From Deinococcales bacterium (GTDB lineage: Bacteria > Deinococcota > Deinococci > Deinococcales > JAAFIG01), in contig JAAFIG010000007.1 in assembly GCA_013298595.1 (NCBI GenBank), positions 1 through 64,000 of the forward strand: a DNA stretch of 64,000 bases, written 5' to 3'. The notes under the pieces are model-generated. The model saw only the letters and a program-made list of their open reading frames with translations. It was not told the DNA's origin and did not search any database. Position 1 is the stretch's first letter. Each line of letters starts with the position of its first letter. Shown here one piece after another: positions 8,195 to 18,700 of this stretch. The position numbers were made by a program, and so were the translations under genes.

Positions 8195-10021
8195 TTAGGC
8201 TGTCACTTCGATCACTTCGGAAACTTCGATCAGATCGCCTGGTTCAAATTCGTCAAAACCATTGAGGTTGATGCCGCATTCAAAGCCTTGCATGACTTCA
8301 CGCACATCGTCTTTGAAACGTTTAAGCCCTGCAATCGTGCCTTTCCAAATTTCTTTTTTGGCGCGGATCACTTTGGCTTTGCCGTTTCGCATCAGTTTAC
8401 CCTCGAGTACGTATGAACCAGCGATGTTACCGCCAGCTTTTGGTACTTTGATAATCATACGAACTTCGGCTTTACCAATCAGGCGTTCCTCGAAAACAGG
8501 TTCGATGGTGCCACGAATCATTTTTTGCACATCTTCGATTAACTCGTAAATGATGCGGTACGTTTTGATTTCGACTTTTTTCAAGTCCGCCATTTTCTTG
8601 ACGCTACCCGAAGCGGTCACGCTGAAACACATGATTTTGGCACCTTCGGCAGTACTGGCAAGCAGCACATCACCTTCGGTTGGTGCACCAATACCAGCCA
8701 GCAAGATATTGACACTGACTTCGTCGTTGTTTTCTCGGGCTAAAATGCCATTTAATGCCTCGAGTGAACCTTGAGTGTCAGCACGGACAACCAGTGTGAC
8801 CACGCGTTTTTCGACCAGCACTTCGCCCGGTCTTCCCAGCAATTGCTCGAGTGACATGGCAGCACTTTGGCTTTGTAAGCGCTTGGCAGCGGCTTTCGCA
8901 GTAGCTGCGTCCACTCGGGCTTGTTTAGTGGTTTCAATAATTTCTCGAGCTTCGTGTTCGTTTTTGGCTCGAGCCACCAATTCACCAGCCACTGGGGTTT
9001 CCGAGAATCCAAGAATTTGTACAGCTGTACCTGGTGTGGCACTATTGATGCGTTCGCCAAAGCCATCGGTCATGGCACGAATTTTGCCGTACAATTCGTC
9101 TACAACGACAAAATCAGATACCTCGAGGGTGCCTTCTTGTACCAGCACAGTGGCAAGTACACCAGCTTGTTTATCCACTTTGGCTTCGATAATCACACCT
9201 TTGAAAACACCTTCTGGGTCGGCGCGGAGTTCTTCGAGTTCGGCGAGTAACAAGATATTCTCGAGTAATTTATCAATACCTTCGCCTGTTCGGGCACTGA
9301 TTGGCACAGCGATGGTATCGCCACCAAAGGATTCTGGCACAAGTTCGACCTGCATTAAATCGGTCATGACTTTGTCCACATTAGCATTGGGTAAATCTAT
9401 TTTATTAATTGCCACAATAATTGGCACATTGGCAGCTTTAGCATGGGCAATGGCTTCTCGAGTTTGTGGGCGCAAACTTTCAGAAGCAGCAATCACAATC
9501 ACAGCAATATCAGCAACACTGGCACCTCGAGCACGAATGCTGGTAAAAGCTTCGTGACCTGGGGTATCAATAAAAACAACTTTGCCACCCGAAGTAATGG
9601 CTTCAAAAGCTCCGACGTGCTGGGTGATACCACCCGCTTCTTTTTCGGCAACTTTGGTTTTACGAATGTAATCTAATAAACTGGTTTTACCATGATCTAC
9701 ATGCCCCATGATGGTGACCACAGGTGGGCGCAACGGAATAATTTTAGCAACAACAGGTTCAGGGGCGGCAACCACAACAGGTTCTGCGGCAGCCGCTTTG
9801 CCCTTTTTTGTTGTTTCGGGTTTAGCAGTTTCCTTGACCGCTGGGGCAGCAGCTTGTTTGGCTTCATCAGCAATTAAGCCTTTGACCAGCTCAGCGGTTT
9901 CTTCATCAATGGTACTCGAGGCGGTTTTAGCGTCCACACCCATTTCGTGCAGAATCTCGAGCATTCGCTTACTGTCCACATTAAGGTCTTTAGCAAGCGC
10001 GTGAATGCGAATTTTGGACAT
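8195..10021 (-). CDS. infB: Translation initiation factor IF-2
   Basis: IF-2 is the GTPase that places initiator tRNA on the 30S subunit and promotes subunit joining. The protein has an N-terminal IF2_N helix domain (KIRIHALAKDLNVDSK), a short Ala/Pro-rich linker to about residue 95, then the G domain with GHVDHGKTS, DTPGHEAF and NKIDLP, and domains II-IV with the C-terminal initiator-tRNA-binding domain. At 608 residues it is the short type, as in Thermus and Deinococcus (about 570-600) and not the 890-residue E. coli form. GGAGG precedes the ATG. It is the last gene of the rimP-nusA-ylxR-infB unit. Confidence 0.97.
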   Translation of the reverse strand: MSKIRIHALAKDLNVDSKRMLEILHEMGVDAKTASSTIDEETAELVKGLIADEAKQAAAPAVKETAKPETTKKGKAAAAEPVVVAAPEPVVAKIIPLRPPVVTIMGHVDHGKTSLLDYIRKTKVAEKEAGGITQHVGAFEAITSGGKVVFIDTPGHEAFTSIRARGASVADIAVIVIAASESLRPQTREAIAHAKAANVPIIVAINKIDLPNANVDKVMTDLMQVELVPESFGGDTIAVPISARTGEGIDKLLENILLLAELEELRADPEGVFKGVIIEAKVDKQAGVLATVLVQEGTLEVSDFVVVDELYGKIRAMTDGFGERINSATPGTAVQILGFSETPVAGELVARAKNEHEAREIIETTKQARVDAATAKAAAKRLQSQSAAMSLEQLLGRPGEVLVEKRVVTLVVRADTQGSLEALNGILARENNDEVSVNILLAGIGAPTEGDVLLASTAEGAKIMCFSVTASGSVKKMADLKKVEIKTYRIIYELIEDVQKMIRGTIEPVFEERLIGKAEVRMIIKVPKAGGNIAGSYVLEGKLMRNGKAKVIRAKKEIWKGTIAGLKRFKDDVREVMQGFECGINLNGFDEFEPGDLIEVSEVIEVTA

Positions 10022-10188
10022 AGTACCTCCGGGGTTGAGGTGAAAGGTTAAAAGGTTTGGGCTTAAAGTAATTGTGCTTCATGGTGACTTTTTGCTTTTG
10101 TCTTTTCTACGTTCACCTGAATAAAAAAATTAGTTTCTCATGGGATTCTCGAGGTCTAAATTTCAGACCGAATGTTCACAAGATGAGC

Positions 10189-10509
10189 TTAGGGTTGAAC
10201 TTCAAGTAATCTTGAAGTTGTAGCAGGAACAATAAACCAAGTTTCGAGTGCTGTGGCTAAAAGTGCAGCCTGTGTCTTTGAAACACGCATCAGGGCTTTT
10301 GGGGTGCGACATTGCTGGTTAGCGCAAATGTACAAACCCCGACCAATCATGTGTCTCGCGGCATCAATATGAATCACACCTGAAGCATCTCGAGCCAATC
10401 GCAGCACCGCACTTTGGGTTAATCTCGAGCGGCACACCACACATGTCCGAATCGGGATTCGTTTCCCGTCTTCAGACCATTGCTTATGTGGTGCGCGAGG
10501 TGCTTTCAT
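10189..10509 (-). CDS. ylxR: YlxR family RNA-binding protein
   Basis: The 106-residue protein carries the YlxR signature (RTCVVCRSRL near residue 22, then GRGLYICANQQC), a small RNA-binding alpha/beta fold encoded between nusA and infB in many bacteria. It starts 3 nt after the nusA stop, so it is probably coupled to it. The 167-bp gap before infB holds only a weak 5-bp hairpin (about 10156-10172) and no extra gene. Confidence 0.9.
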   Translation of the reverse strand: MKAPRAPHKQWSEDGKRIPIRTCVVCRSRLTQSAVLRLARDASGVIHIDAARHMIGRGLYICANQQCRTPKALMRVSKTQAALLATALETWFIVPATTSRLLEVQP

Positions 10510-10512
10510 GGT

Positions 10513-11733
10513 TTAGTCCTTACTGCTTCTCGAGTCGGTGGTTTCACCATCTGGGCTGGCACTGAATAAAGCCGCAAAACGGTCGCGTGCTCCCGAGGCT
10601 GCTTTGCCACCATCTTGTGAAGCTTTTTCCATAGCCGCATCAAGATCGGACACATTGGCAGTTTCTTGCAGATCTATTTTGTAACCTGTTAATTTAGCAG
10701 CCAAACGAACATTCTGACCGCCTTTACCAATGGCTAAGGACAACTGATCGGCTGTGACAGTCACCCGAGCTTCTTTGCCTTCGGTATCAATTTCGATATT
10801 ACCAACCTTGGCTGGCGATAAGGCATTTTTAATAAATTCTCGAGCGTTGGTATCAAATTGAATCACGTCCACACGTTCACGTCCGATTTCGGCTGTGACA
10901 GCTTGAATCCGAGCACCACGATGCCCAATACAAGCACCAATCGGGTCTACATTGCTGTTACGGCTGGAAACAGCAATTTTGCTGCGCTGCCCAGCTTCAC
11001 GGGCAATGGCTTTGACTTCGACCGTACCATCGGCAACTTCTGGCACTTCTTGACGCAACAAGTGCATTAACAACTCTGGGGCACCTCGAGAAGCCAAAAT
11101 ACTTGGACCACGGTTGGTCATAGCAACTTCTTTGAGATAAATCTTGGTTCTGGCTCCACCAATTAAACGCTCACCAGGGATTTGTTCCTTTGGTGGCATA
11201 ATCGCTTCGCCACGACCCAATTCAACAAAGACATTACCTTTGTTATCCACCCGAGCGACACTGGCTGTTAAGACTTCACCTTCACGGTCTTTGTATTCGT
11301 TAAAGACCACACTGCGTTCGGCTTCACGCATTTTTTGGGTTAAGACTTGCTTAGCATTTTGTAAAGCAATACGGCTAAAACCCCATAAGCCATCACTGTC
11401 TTTATCTTTGCCTTTTAATTTCTCGCGTTCAACAGGAAATTCCATTTCCATGCCAATTTCTACATCTGGGTCAAGTACAAGGGCATCGGCAAAACTAATT
11501 TGTGTGTTTTCATCTTCGACTTTTTCAACAACCTCTTTGATGATCAATACCTCGAGGTCGCCACTTTCAGGGTCAAGCGAAACTTCCACCCGTTTACCCG
11601 GTTCGACACGTTTCATGTAGGTGTCTTGCAAAGCCTCCTCAAAGGCTTTCATGAGTGCCATTTTGTCCATACCTCGAGAAATAGCGAGTTCCTCGAGTGC
11701 GGTTACGAATTCTTTTTGTTGGTCTTTGGTCAT
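10513..11733 (-). CDS. nusA: Transcription termination/antitermination factor NusA
   Basis: NusA binds RNA polymerase and nascent RNA and modulates pausing, termination and antitermination. The 406 residues contain the NusA N-terminal domain (1-115), an S1 domain (about 140-205), and two KH domains with GACIGHRGARIQAV and LSLAIGKGGQNVRLA. The acidic C-terminal repeats of E. coli NusA are absent, as in many non-proteobacteria; the tail is short and polar. The Shine-Dalgarno is weak. Confidence 0.96.
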   Translation of the reverse strand: MTKDQQKEFVTALEELAISRGMDKMALMKAFEEALQDTYMKRVEPGKRVEVSLDPESGDLEVLIIKEVVEKVEDENTQISFADALVLDPDVEIGMEMEFPVEREKLKGKDKDSDGLWGFSRIALQNAKQVLTQKMREAERSVVFNEYKDREGEVLTASVARVDNKGNVFVELGRGEAIMPPKEQIPGERLIGGARTKIYLKEVAMTNRGPSILASRGAPELLMHLLRQEVPEVADGTVEVKAIAREAGQRSKIAVSSRNSNVDPIGACIGHRGARIQAVTAEIGRERVDVIQFDTNAREFIKNALSPAKVGNIEIDTEGKEARVTVTADQLSLAIGKGGQNVRLAAKLTGYKIDLQETANVSDLDAAMEKASQDGGKAASGARDRFAALFSASPDGETTDSRSSKD

Positions 11734-11872
11734 AGTAGCTTCTAGCTTTTGGCTTCTAAGGTTGAGTTAGAAGTGTTCAGCATGCCTCCTTTGGTTTGTG
11801 AGTACCAAGAATCGGTTGGAAGGTTTGACTTGCCCCGTTTACCTTTTCTTTTTCCTCTAAGTTCTTACCTAT

Positions 11873-11985
11873 GCCGATCTGGAAAGTTGTTACTCGTGCC
11901 GATCTGGAAAGTTGTTACTCGTGCCGATCTGGAAAGTTGTTACTCGTGCCGATCTGGAAAGTTGTTACCTGTGACGATCTGGAAA
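11873..11985 (-). repeat. 25-bp tandem repeat grown from the rimP 3' end
   Basis: Four complete 25-bp units (starting at 11873, 11898, 11923 and 11948 on the plus strand) and a fifth, diverged partial unit (11973) stand between rimP and nusA. The fifth unit is the actual end of rimP (FPDRHR and stop), so the array looks like local duplication of the rimP terminal codons into the intergenic region. It is untranslated in the rimP frame because each unit lies beyond the TAA. Confidence 0.9.
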
Positions 11986-12465
11986 TTCGGTTAAATGTGC
12001 ATCTATACCAGCCAGTGGAAAGGTTCGACGTTCTTCTTTGTCACCTTCTAAAGTCACAGTTTCAGCTGTCACATCAACGATTTTGCCAACAAAACCACCA
12101 ACACCAGCCACTTTAACTTTGGCTTTCAAACCCAGCATCCGTTCAAAATGACGTGCCCGTAACAACGGACGCTTCCCACCAGGTGATTCAAACTCGAGTC
12201 GATAAGCACTTTCTATAGGGTCAAGCCGATCAAACTCTAAACTCACCACTCGGCTAGACCGTTCTAAATCGGCAGTCGCAACAGGGGTTTCATCGAATTT
12301 ATCTATCCGAATCAGCACTGTTGTACTTTGCTTACCACCATTCATTTGAACCTCGAGAACTTCGTAACCTAACGGCTCGAGGACGCTTTTAACAATTTCT
12401 GTGATGTCCGCGATAACCCACCTCACTCTCCGCTCGAGTGCTGTGCGAACCGCTCGAGCTTTCAT
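11965..12465 (-). CDS. rimP: Ribosome maturation factor RimP
   Basis: RimP assists 30S subunit maturation. The product shows the N-terminal alpha/beta domain (ITEIVKSVLEPLGYEVLEVQ), the conserved CV-less middle LEFDRLDPIESAYRLEFESPG segment and the C-terminal SH3-like domain. The listed start gives 166 residues; the family is nearer 150, so translation may begin about 14 residues later at a GTG. The last codons seed the 25-bp tandem repeat downstream. Confidence 0.92.
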   Translation of the reverse strand: MKARAVRTALERRVRWVIADITEIVKSVLEPLGYEVLEVQMNGGKQSTTVLIRIDKFDETPVATADLERSSRVVSLEFDRLDPIESAYRLEFESPGGKRPLLRARHFERMLGLKAKVKVAGVGGFVGKIVDVTAETVTLEGDKEERRTFPLAGIDAHLTEFPDRHR

Positions 12466-12483
12466 TACTCAAGCCGTACTTTC

Positions 12484-12529
12484 AAAAAAAGAAGGCGGGT
12501 TTAATAACCCGCCTCGAAAGGACTCGAGG
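12484..12529 (-). promoter_or_regulatory. Attenuator-like leader hairpin of the rimP operon
   Basis: Between promoter and rimP start, the minus strand forms a 9-bp G+C-rich stem (AGGCGGGTT with AACCCGCCT, plus coordinates 12493-12514) followed by seven T residues (12490-12484), the form of an intrinsic terminator. Just upstream, CCTCGA (12529-12524) can pair with TCGAGG (12517-12512), which shares bases with the terminator stem and could act as antiterminator. A leader attenuation switch for the translation/transcription-factor operon is inferred. Confidence 0.6.
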
Positions 12530-12543
12530 AACAACTGCCAAGT

Positions 12544-12572
12544 AGTATAGCGGGTTTTGTGGGGGCAAACAA
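12544..12572 (-). promoter_or_regulatory. Promoter of the rimP-nusA-ylxR-infB operon
   Basis: On the minus strand TTGTTT (12572-12567), a 17-bp spacer and TATACT (12549-12544) form a sigma-70-type promoter upstream of the leader hairpin and rimP. Confidence 0.65.
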
Positions 12573-12722
12573 CCCCAAGTACCTGAGCTGCACTTAACCC
12601 CAAGTTCCCGTACCCGAGCAACATTCAACCCCAACCTACAGTATTTGGAGCGCTATTGGTGAGGTTTGATAAGTTCTTCATACAATTCTTGCTAAATCCA
12701 TGTAAAGTTTTAGCAGGAGAAA

Positions 12723-15700
12723 ATGCCAATGGATTATGTTCGTCGTCCGATACCTGCTTCGCAGCAGTCCACTAAAACAGAGCAGCGTAAAACGCCAACA
12801 CACAAACCTGCGCCCCAAGCGCATATTGTGCATCCTATCCGTATACCAACAATCGAAAACGAGCAAACGCAAAAACCAGTTTCTGAACAAACTTTGCAAC
12901 GCCGCCCGCAAACCGAAATTCAGCGTCGCTCGCAACCAGAAATCCAACGCCGCCAACAACATGCTGAACAAAGCCAAAAAGCTGTACAACATGTTGAAGC
13001 CTTAAAAGCTGGGGTGGCAATTAACCGCCAAGCACTCAATGCTGAAGTCGGTTCTATGCAAGAAGCAGCCAAATTACGTCAACAATTTGGGGCAACTCCG
13101 CAAGCACCCAAAAACACAGCGAGTCTCGAGAACAGTCTGCGCCGACCCAATGTGCCTTTACAACGTGGGCAAAACGCAACATTGGCAGGGGTTGCCGAGC
13201 ATTTTATTGCTGAAACCAATGCCATGAAAGCCTCTCGAGAACCACAACACAACATTATTCAGCGCATCAAAGCGGCTGGTGGCACATTGGTCAAATATGC
13301 TCGAGCCACCAATTTTAATGCTCCTGAGCTTGCTGCTGCCATTCAACGATTTATTGACCCAGTAGAAAATGCAGCCGCTCGTACCAGTGTATTTTCGGCA
13401 ATTGGAACTGCGCCTAGTTTAACCCTTGAGTTACAACGAGCCTTAGCTGCCAGTGATGAAAATCTGGAAATGCAGCGAAAAGCCTTACAAGGCACTGGAG
13501 ACGGCGAAGATAGCCAAACCAGTATCGCTGATCAAATTGCGGCTCGAGTCAACGGTGGGCAACCATTACCTGTGCATATTCGTAAACAACTTGAGTTACA
13601 TTTCAATACCAACCTGAGCAAAGTTCGTATTCATACTGATGGCACCGCTAACGAACTCAGCAAAAAAGTCAATGCACTGGCTTTTACCACTGGGAATCAT
13701 ATTTTCTTTCAAGCAGGACAATACAATCCCGATTCTCCAAGTGGTTTTGAATTACTTGCCCACGAAGTTACCCATACGCTGCAACAAAGCCAAGGACAAG
13801 TTGGTGCAGGTATAGATGCCAACCCAAGTTTAGAAGCCGCCGCTGTGCAAGAAGGTCAAAAAGCCGCCAGTAACAAAAGCACCCTTGAACAAAAAGCGCA
13901 AAGTGCTGCACCCAATTCTTTTGCCGATTTTGCAGGTTTCCCAAAACCACTCGAGCAAACAGCCCAACCTGAAACAACTAAACCAACTGCGACCTCGAGT
14001 GTGCAGCGTTTGGTTGCCCCAAGTCTGCAACGCACCACCAGTCAAGACAAAATCGAACAAGCTGTGGCTGCCTTATTTAAAGCAATGGATGGCATTGGCA
14101 CCGACGAAGCTGCCATTATGCGGGCTTTGTCTGGCAAGACAGCTTTTGAATTAAAAGCCATTCAAGATACCTATAAAGCTCGGTATAACCGCAGCTTAAA
14201 AGCCGATTTAGAAGATGAACTCAGCGGCGATGATTTATCTAAAGCATTAGCACTTCTGAACGCCGTTGGTGCAAACCCCATTCGTAGCGCTCCAGCCGCA
14301 GCCAGCAGCGCAGTCCAAGATGCAAAAACCCTCCGCACTGCTATGGCAGGTGTTGGTACCGACGAAGCTGCTATTCACCGCGTTTTTGCAGGCAAAACCC
14401 CGCAACAAATTAAACTCATCCGAGATACTTACGAAAAAACATACACCCGTGACCTAAAAGCAGATTTAGAGATTGAACTCAGTGGGGCAGATTTACAAAA
14501 AGCCTTAAAAGCCCTTTCAGTCGTCGGTGCTCGAGCCACAGTTGTACCAACTGCTGGACAAAGTTATCAGATTAACCAAAATGCCATCGCTGCTGGTCAA
14601 TTACACGATGCCATGGCAGGTGTTGGTACAGACGAAGCCAAGATTTTACGAATCCTGAAAGGCAAAACACCAGCTCAATTACAAGCCATTCAAGCCGAGT
14701 ATCAGAAAAAATATAAAACCAGTTTGTTGGTGGCTTTACGCAACGAATTATCAGGTGATGAGTTATCACAAGCCTTACAACTGCTTGGTGCAGGCGATGC
14801 AAAAGTCACATTCTCCAAAGAAATCAATGCAGCTGCCGATAAACTTTTCAAAGCCACGGATGGTCATGGCACCGATGAAACTGCTATTTATGATGTGCTC
14901 GAGAACAAAACCCCAGAGCAAATTAAACAAATTATCGCTGCTTACCGCGACCATTACCGCCGTGATCTCGAGGCGGATTTACGCAGCGAATTAAACGCTG
15001 ATGAATTTGCTGTGGTTTTACCTGCTTTACGTGGCAAAGGTTTACCAGCTAATCGTGCCAAAAGTGCTTTAGCGCGATTGTACGACAGCATCCACTGGTA
15101 TGGCGATGACGAAGACCAAATCGAAGAAACCCTGGCTAAACTCAGCCCAGCCGAAATTCAAGAACTACGCAACCTCGCAAAAAATAATCCTCAAGCCAAA
15201 GCCAAACTGGATCGAGTTCTGAGCAACCTTGGTGGTACCGATTTAGCGGTTACCAAAGCTTTAATAAGCGGCGACAAAGCCACTGCCAGCGCAGCTCGGA
15301 TTGCCCAAGCCATTGAAGGCTTAGGCACCAACGAAGCCAAAGTCTACAAATACCTGCAAGAAAAAGTAGATCAATACCTCGAGACTGATGTCAAACCTGC
15401 GCTCGAGACAAAATTTGCCAACAACCCAGCTCAATTAAAACTTGAACTCGAGAAAGCCCGTCAATCTTTCTTAAAACAAATTCAAACAGCCTATAAAGCC
15501 AAAACTGGGCGCACTTTAACTGCTGATATTGCAGATGATTTTAGTGGTGCCGAAAAAGACCAAGCCAATGCCTTAGCCAAAGGCGATAAAGCTGCTGCTA
15601 GTGCTGCACGGATTCAAGAAGCAGCCGAGGGTTGGGGCACCAATGAAGCTGCTATTACTGCCGAATTAAAAGGTAAAAGCCAAGAAGAACGCGCCGAAAT

Positions 15701-18700
15701 TATGGCGAAATTTGCCAAGCAGTACGGTGCGGCATACAAACCACAATTTACCGAGCAATTTATCGCAGATTACCGCGCTAAACAGCAAAAAGCTTTCCTA
15801 GACCAATACATGGCGCAACGCCCTAATCAAAATCGTCAGCAACTGCTACCCGCTGCTTTACAAGCTTTTAACCAAAAAGCTCGAGCCGAAGCCGAAAAAG
15901 CTTTTGATCCAAGCGATCCAAAGAAAATGCAGCAAGTGATTTTAGCCATGTTCAATGACGAACTAAGTGGTACCGATCTTGTGGTAGCTAACCAAAACCT
16001 GAATACTGGCAAAACCGATGATGATCTCGCTTTACAAATTGCTATCGAAGGCGCAGGTACCGACGAAGCAGCCATCAAAGAAATTCTCAAGGGCAAAAGC
16101 AAAGCCGAAATTCAAGCCATTGGCATTGCCTATAAAAAACGCACAGGACGCGACTTACAAAGCGACTTGTTCACACCCGAATGGGGTTTTGCAGAACTTG
16201 ACGGACGCGATGCTTTTGAAGCCAAACAAGCCCTTGAAGGAACACCCGTTACAGCCGAAGATTTCCGTCGTCAAGCTGCCGCCCGAGAAGCCTTTGAACG
16301 CAGCGACAACAGTACATTCTCGAGTTTCTGGATGGGCTTTAGCGAAAAACTCGGCTTTACCAGCAAAGGTAGCCAACTTGACGACACCACCCAACGGGTT
16401 CGCAGTATGTTCCAAGAAGTCCGTGACAGCAACGGCAAAATAACGTACACACTCAAACCAGAATTTACCCAAGAAGATGTGGCTCGAGTGGCTGCATACC
16501 AACAAACCGATACCCAAAACTATATTGAAGCCAAAACCACAGTCACCGAAGCCTTAAAAACAGGTGGCGAAATCCTGGTTGCCGCTTTGGTAACTGTATT
16601 AACCGAAGGCGCAGCCTCACCGTGGTTGGTGGCTGCCCTCAGTGGTATTGCGGGTACTGCCACAGGCATTGGCATTCAATATGGCATGGACAGCAATGCT
16701 TATGGCAAAAGCAGCATTTCCGTAGATGCCTTAAAAGGCGCACTCGAGACAGCCTTAACAGCAGGACTTGCTAAAGGCTTACCCATCAGTAATGCCATCG
16801 AAGAAATGGCAGTTAAATTTGGCGATCAATTCACCAAAAATGCGTTACGTAAACTTGCCACCAGTGTTGTCCAAAAAAGCACAACTGCAGCCATCAATGG
16901 CGCAGGCAAGAAAACCATTGACAATATTCTCAACGATGATAATTGGCGTAAAGGTGCAGCCGAATACTTCCAAGCCATTTTTGTAGACGCAGGTATTGCA
17001 GGTGTTAAAAGCGGTTTAAGTACCGCTGCAACCACCGTCCTTAAAGACTTTGCCACCACAGGTTTAAGCAAAGCCGAAATCAAAAATGCCCTAATTGCCA
17101 AAGCCAGCGAAAAAGCCATAGAGAACAGCGTCTCTGAAGCAGCAAATTACATCAATAATTTACTCGAAGGGAAAGATAATCAGCGTTTCGAGGACATCCT
17201 TGGTAGTATTTTACAAAAAACCCTCAAAGACACTGTTAAAGGTTTAGGCGAAGATCAAATCGAAACTTTTGTGCTGACCACACGATTTAAAATTCTTGCC
17301 AATGTTGCCATTAACAACTCCGACCAAAGCACTGTAACGGACATTATTGTGCGCCAAGTGCAAACACTGAATTTGCAAAACAGCAAATACGAAGATGTGC
17401 TCAAAAATCTTGACCAAAGACAAATCTCGGCATTAATGTTACTGGTCAACGATGCAAAACAAAAAACCAAACTCGAGGAACTCGAGGATATCCGCGAACG
17501 CATTAAAACCAATAACCCTGAAGGTGCCTTACTAACCCCTGACTTGCGTGACCCACCACCTGCAACGCAAACACAACAGCAAGTTCCAGTACAACGCGAC
17601 CGCCTAGCCGATGGCATGATCAGCGACCCCAGTGCTGCCCTGAATCTGGTTGGTGGCACAGCCCTCGAGCCAATGCGACGCAACAGCCTCGAAGCACATT
17701 TTAATACAGACCTTGGCGATATCCGCATTCACCAAGGCACCGATGCCAATACTCGAGCCAAAGCCTTAGGCGCAAATGCTTTTACACAAGCTAACCATAT
17801 TGTGCTTGGCGAAAATGCCAATCTCGAAAACGATGCTTTGCTGGCTCACGAAGTCTCACATTCTTTACAACAACGTGATGGCAAAGTAGAAAAAGGGATT
17901 GACCAATCCCCAGAACTCGAAGATCAAGCCACAGCCGCAGGCACAGCTTTTACACAAAGAAAACCTCGAGCTAAACGAACTGGTGTCCAAGCAAAAAGCA
18001 GCAGTGTGGCTGCACCAAAACCAGAAACTCGAGTGGTTAAACCAGAATCGGCTGTCAGTAGCGAAAAACCTATCGCAACAAAAGCTAAACCATCAAGTAA
18101 AGCAAAAAAGAGTGCAAAACCTATTGCTGATGAACCCGTTGCTGCAAGCAAAGCAAAACCTGCCAGTAAAGGTAAACAAACCCCTAAAACTGCCAAAAGC
18201 CCCGCTGCAAACAATGCAGTCGCGGCAACCCAAGCAGCAACCACCCAAGCACCAGCCGCTATGCAAGCCAATATCAAAGCCAATACATTGGCATTTGCAC
18301 CCATTCCTAAACTCGAAGAAATTGATCCAAAAGAACAAAGCAAACTTTTAAAAGAACAAGACCAATCCATTGCCACAGCCAACAGCACCTTACAGAATTT
18401 ACGTAAGCATGCCAAAAAATTTGAAACCCACAGTGCAAAACTCACAGCACAAATTAAAAAAGCAGCCACAACAGCTAAGACTATGGTCAGTCAAAGCGGT
18501 TCACAACAAAAACAACAAATCAATAACCAAATGAGCGCTCTGATTGCCCAAGCCCGAGCCAAAGGACAAGCCAGTATTGCTAAAAGTAATGCTGATGCCA
18601 AAGCCAAAATTGCCAGTCTGCCAGGCATTACCAACGCTGCCAAACAAGCCATTACCAGCAACCACCAACAAACAGTCACTGCCTTAAAAGCCAAACTCGA

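Noticed and set aside
8775-9557. Plus-strand frame of 260 residues
   Set aside because: Antisense to infB; Ser/Thr-rich shadow.
11873-11985. 25-bp repeats as CRISPR or origin iterons
   Set aside because: Head-to-tail units with no spacers, derived from the rimP terminal codons; no replication genes nearby.
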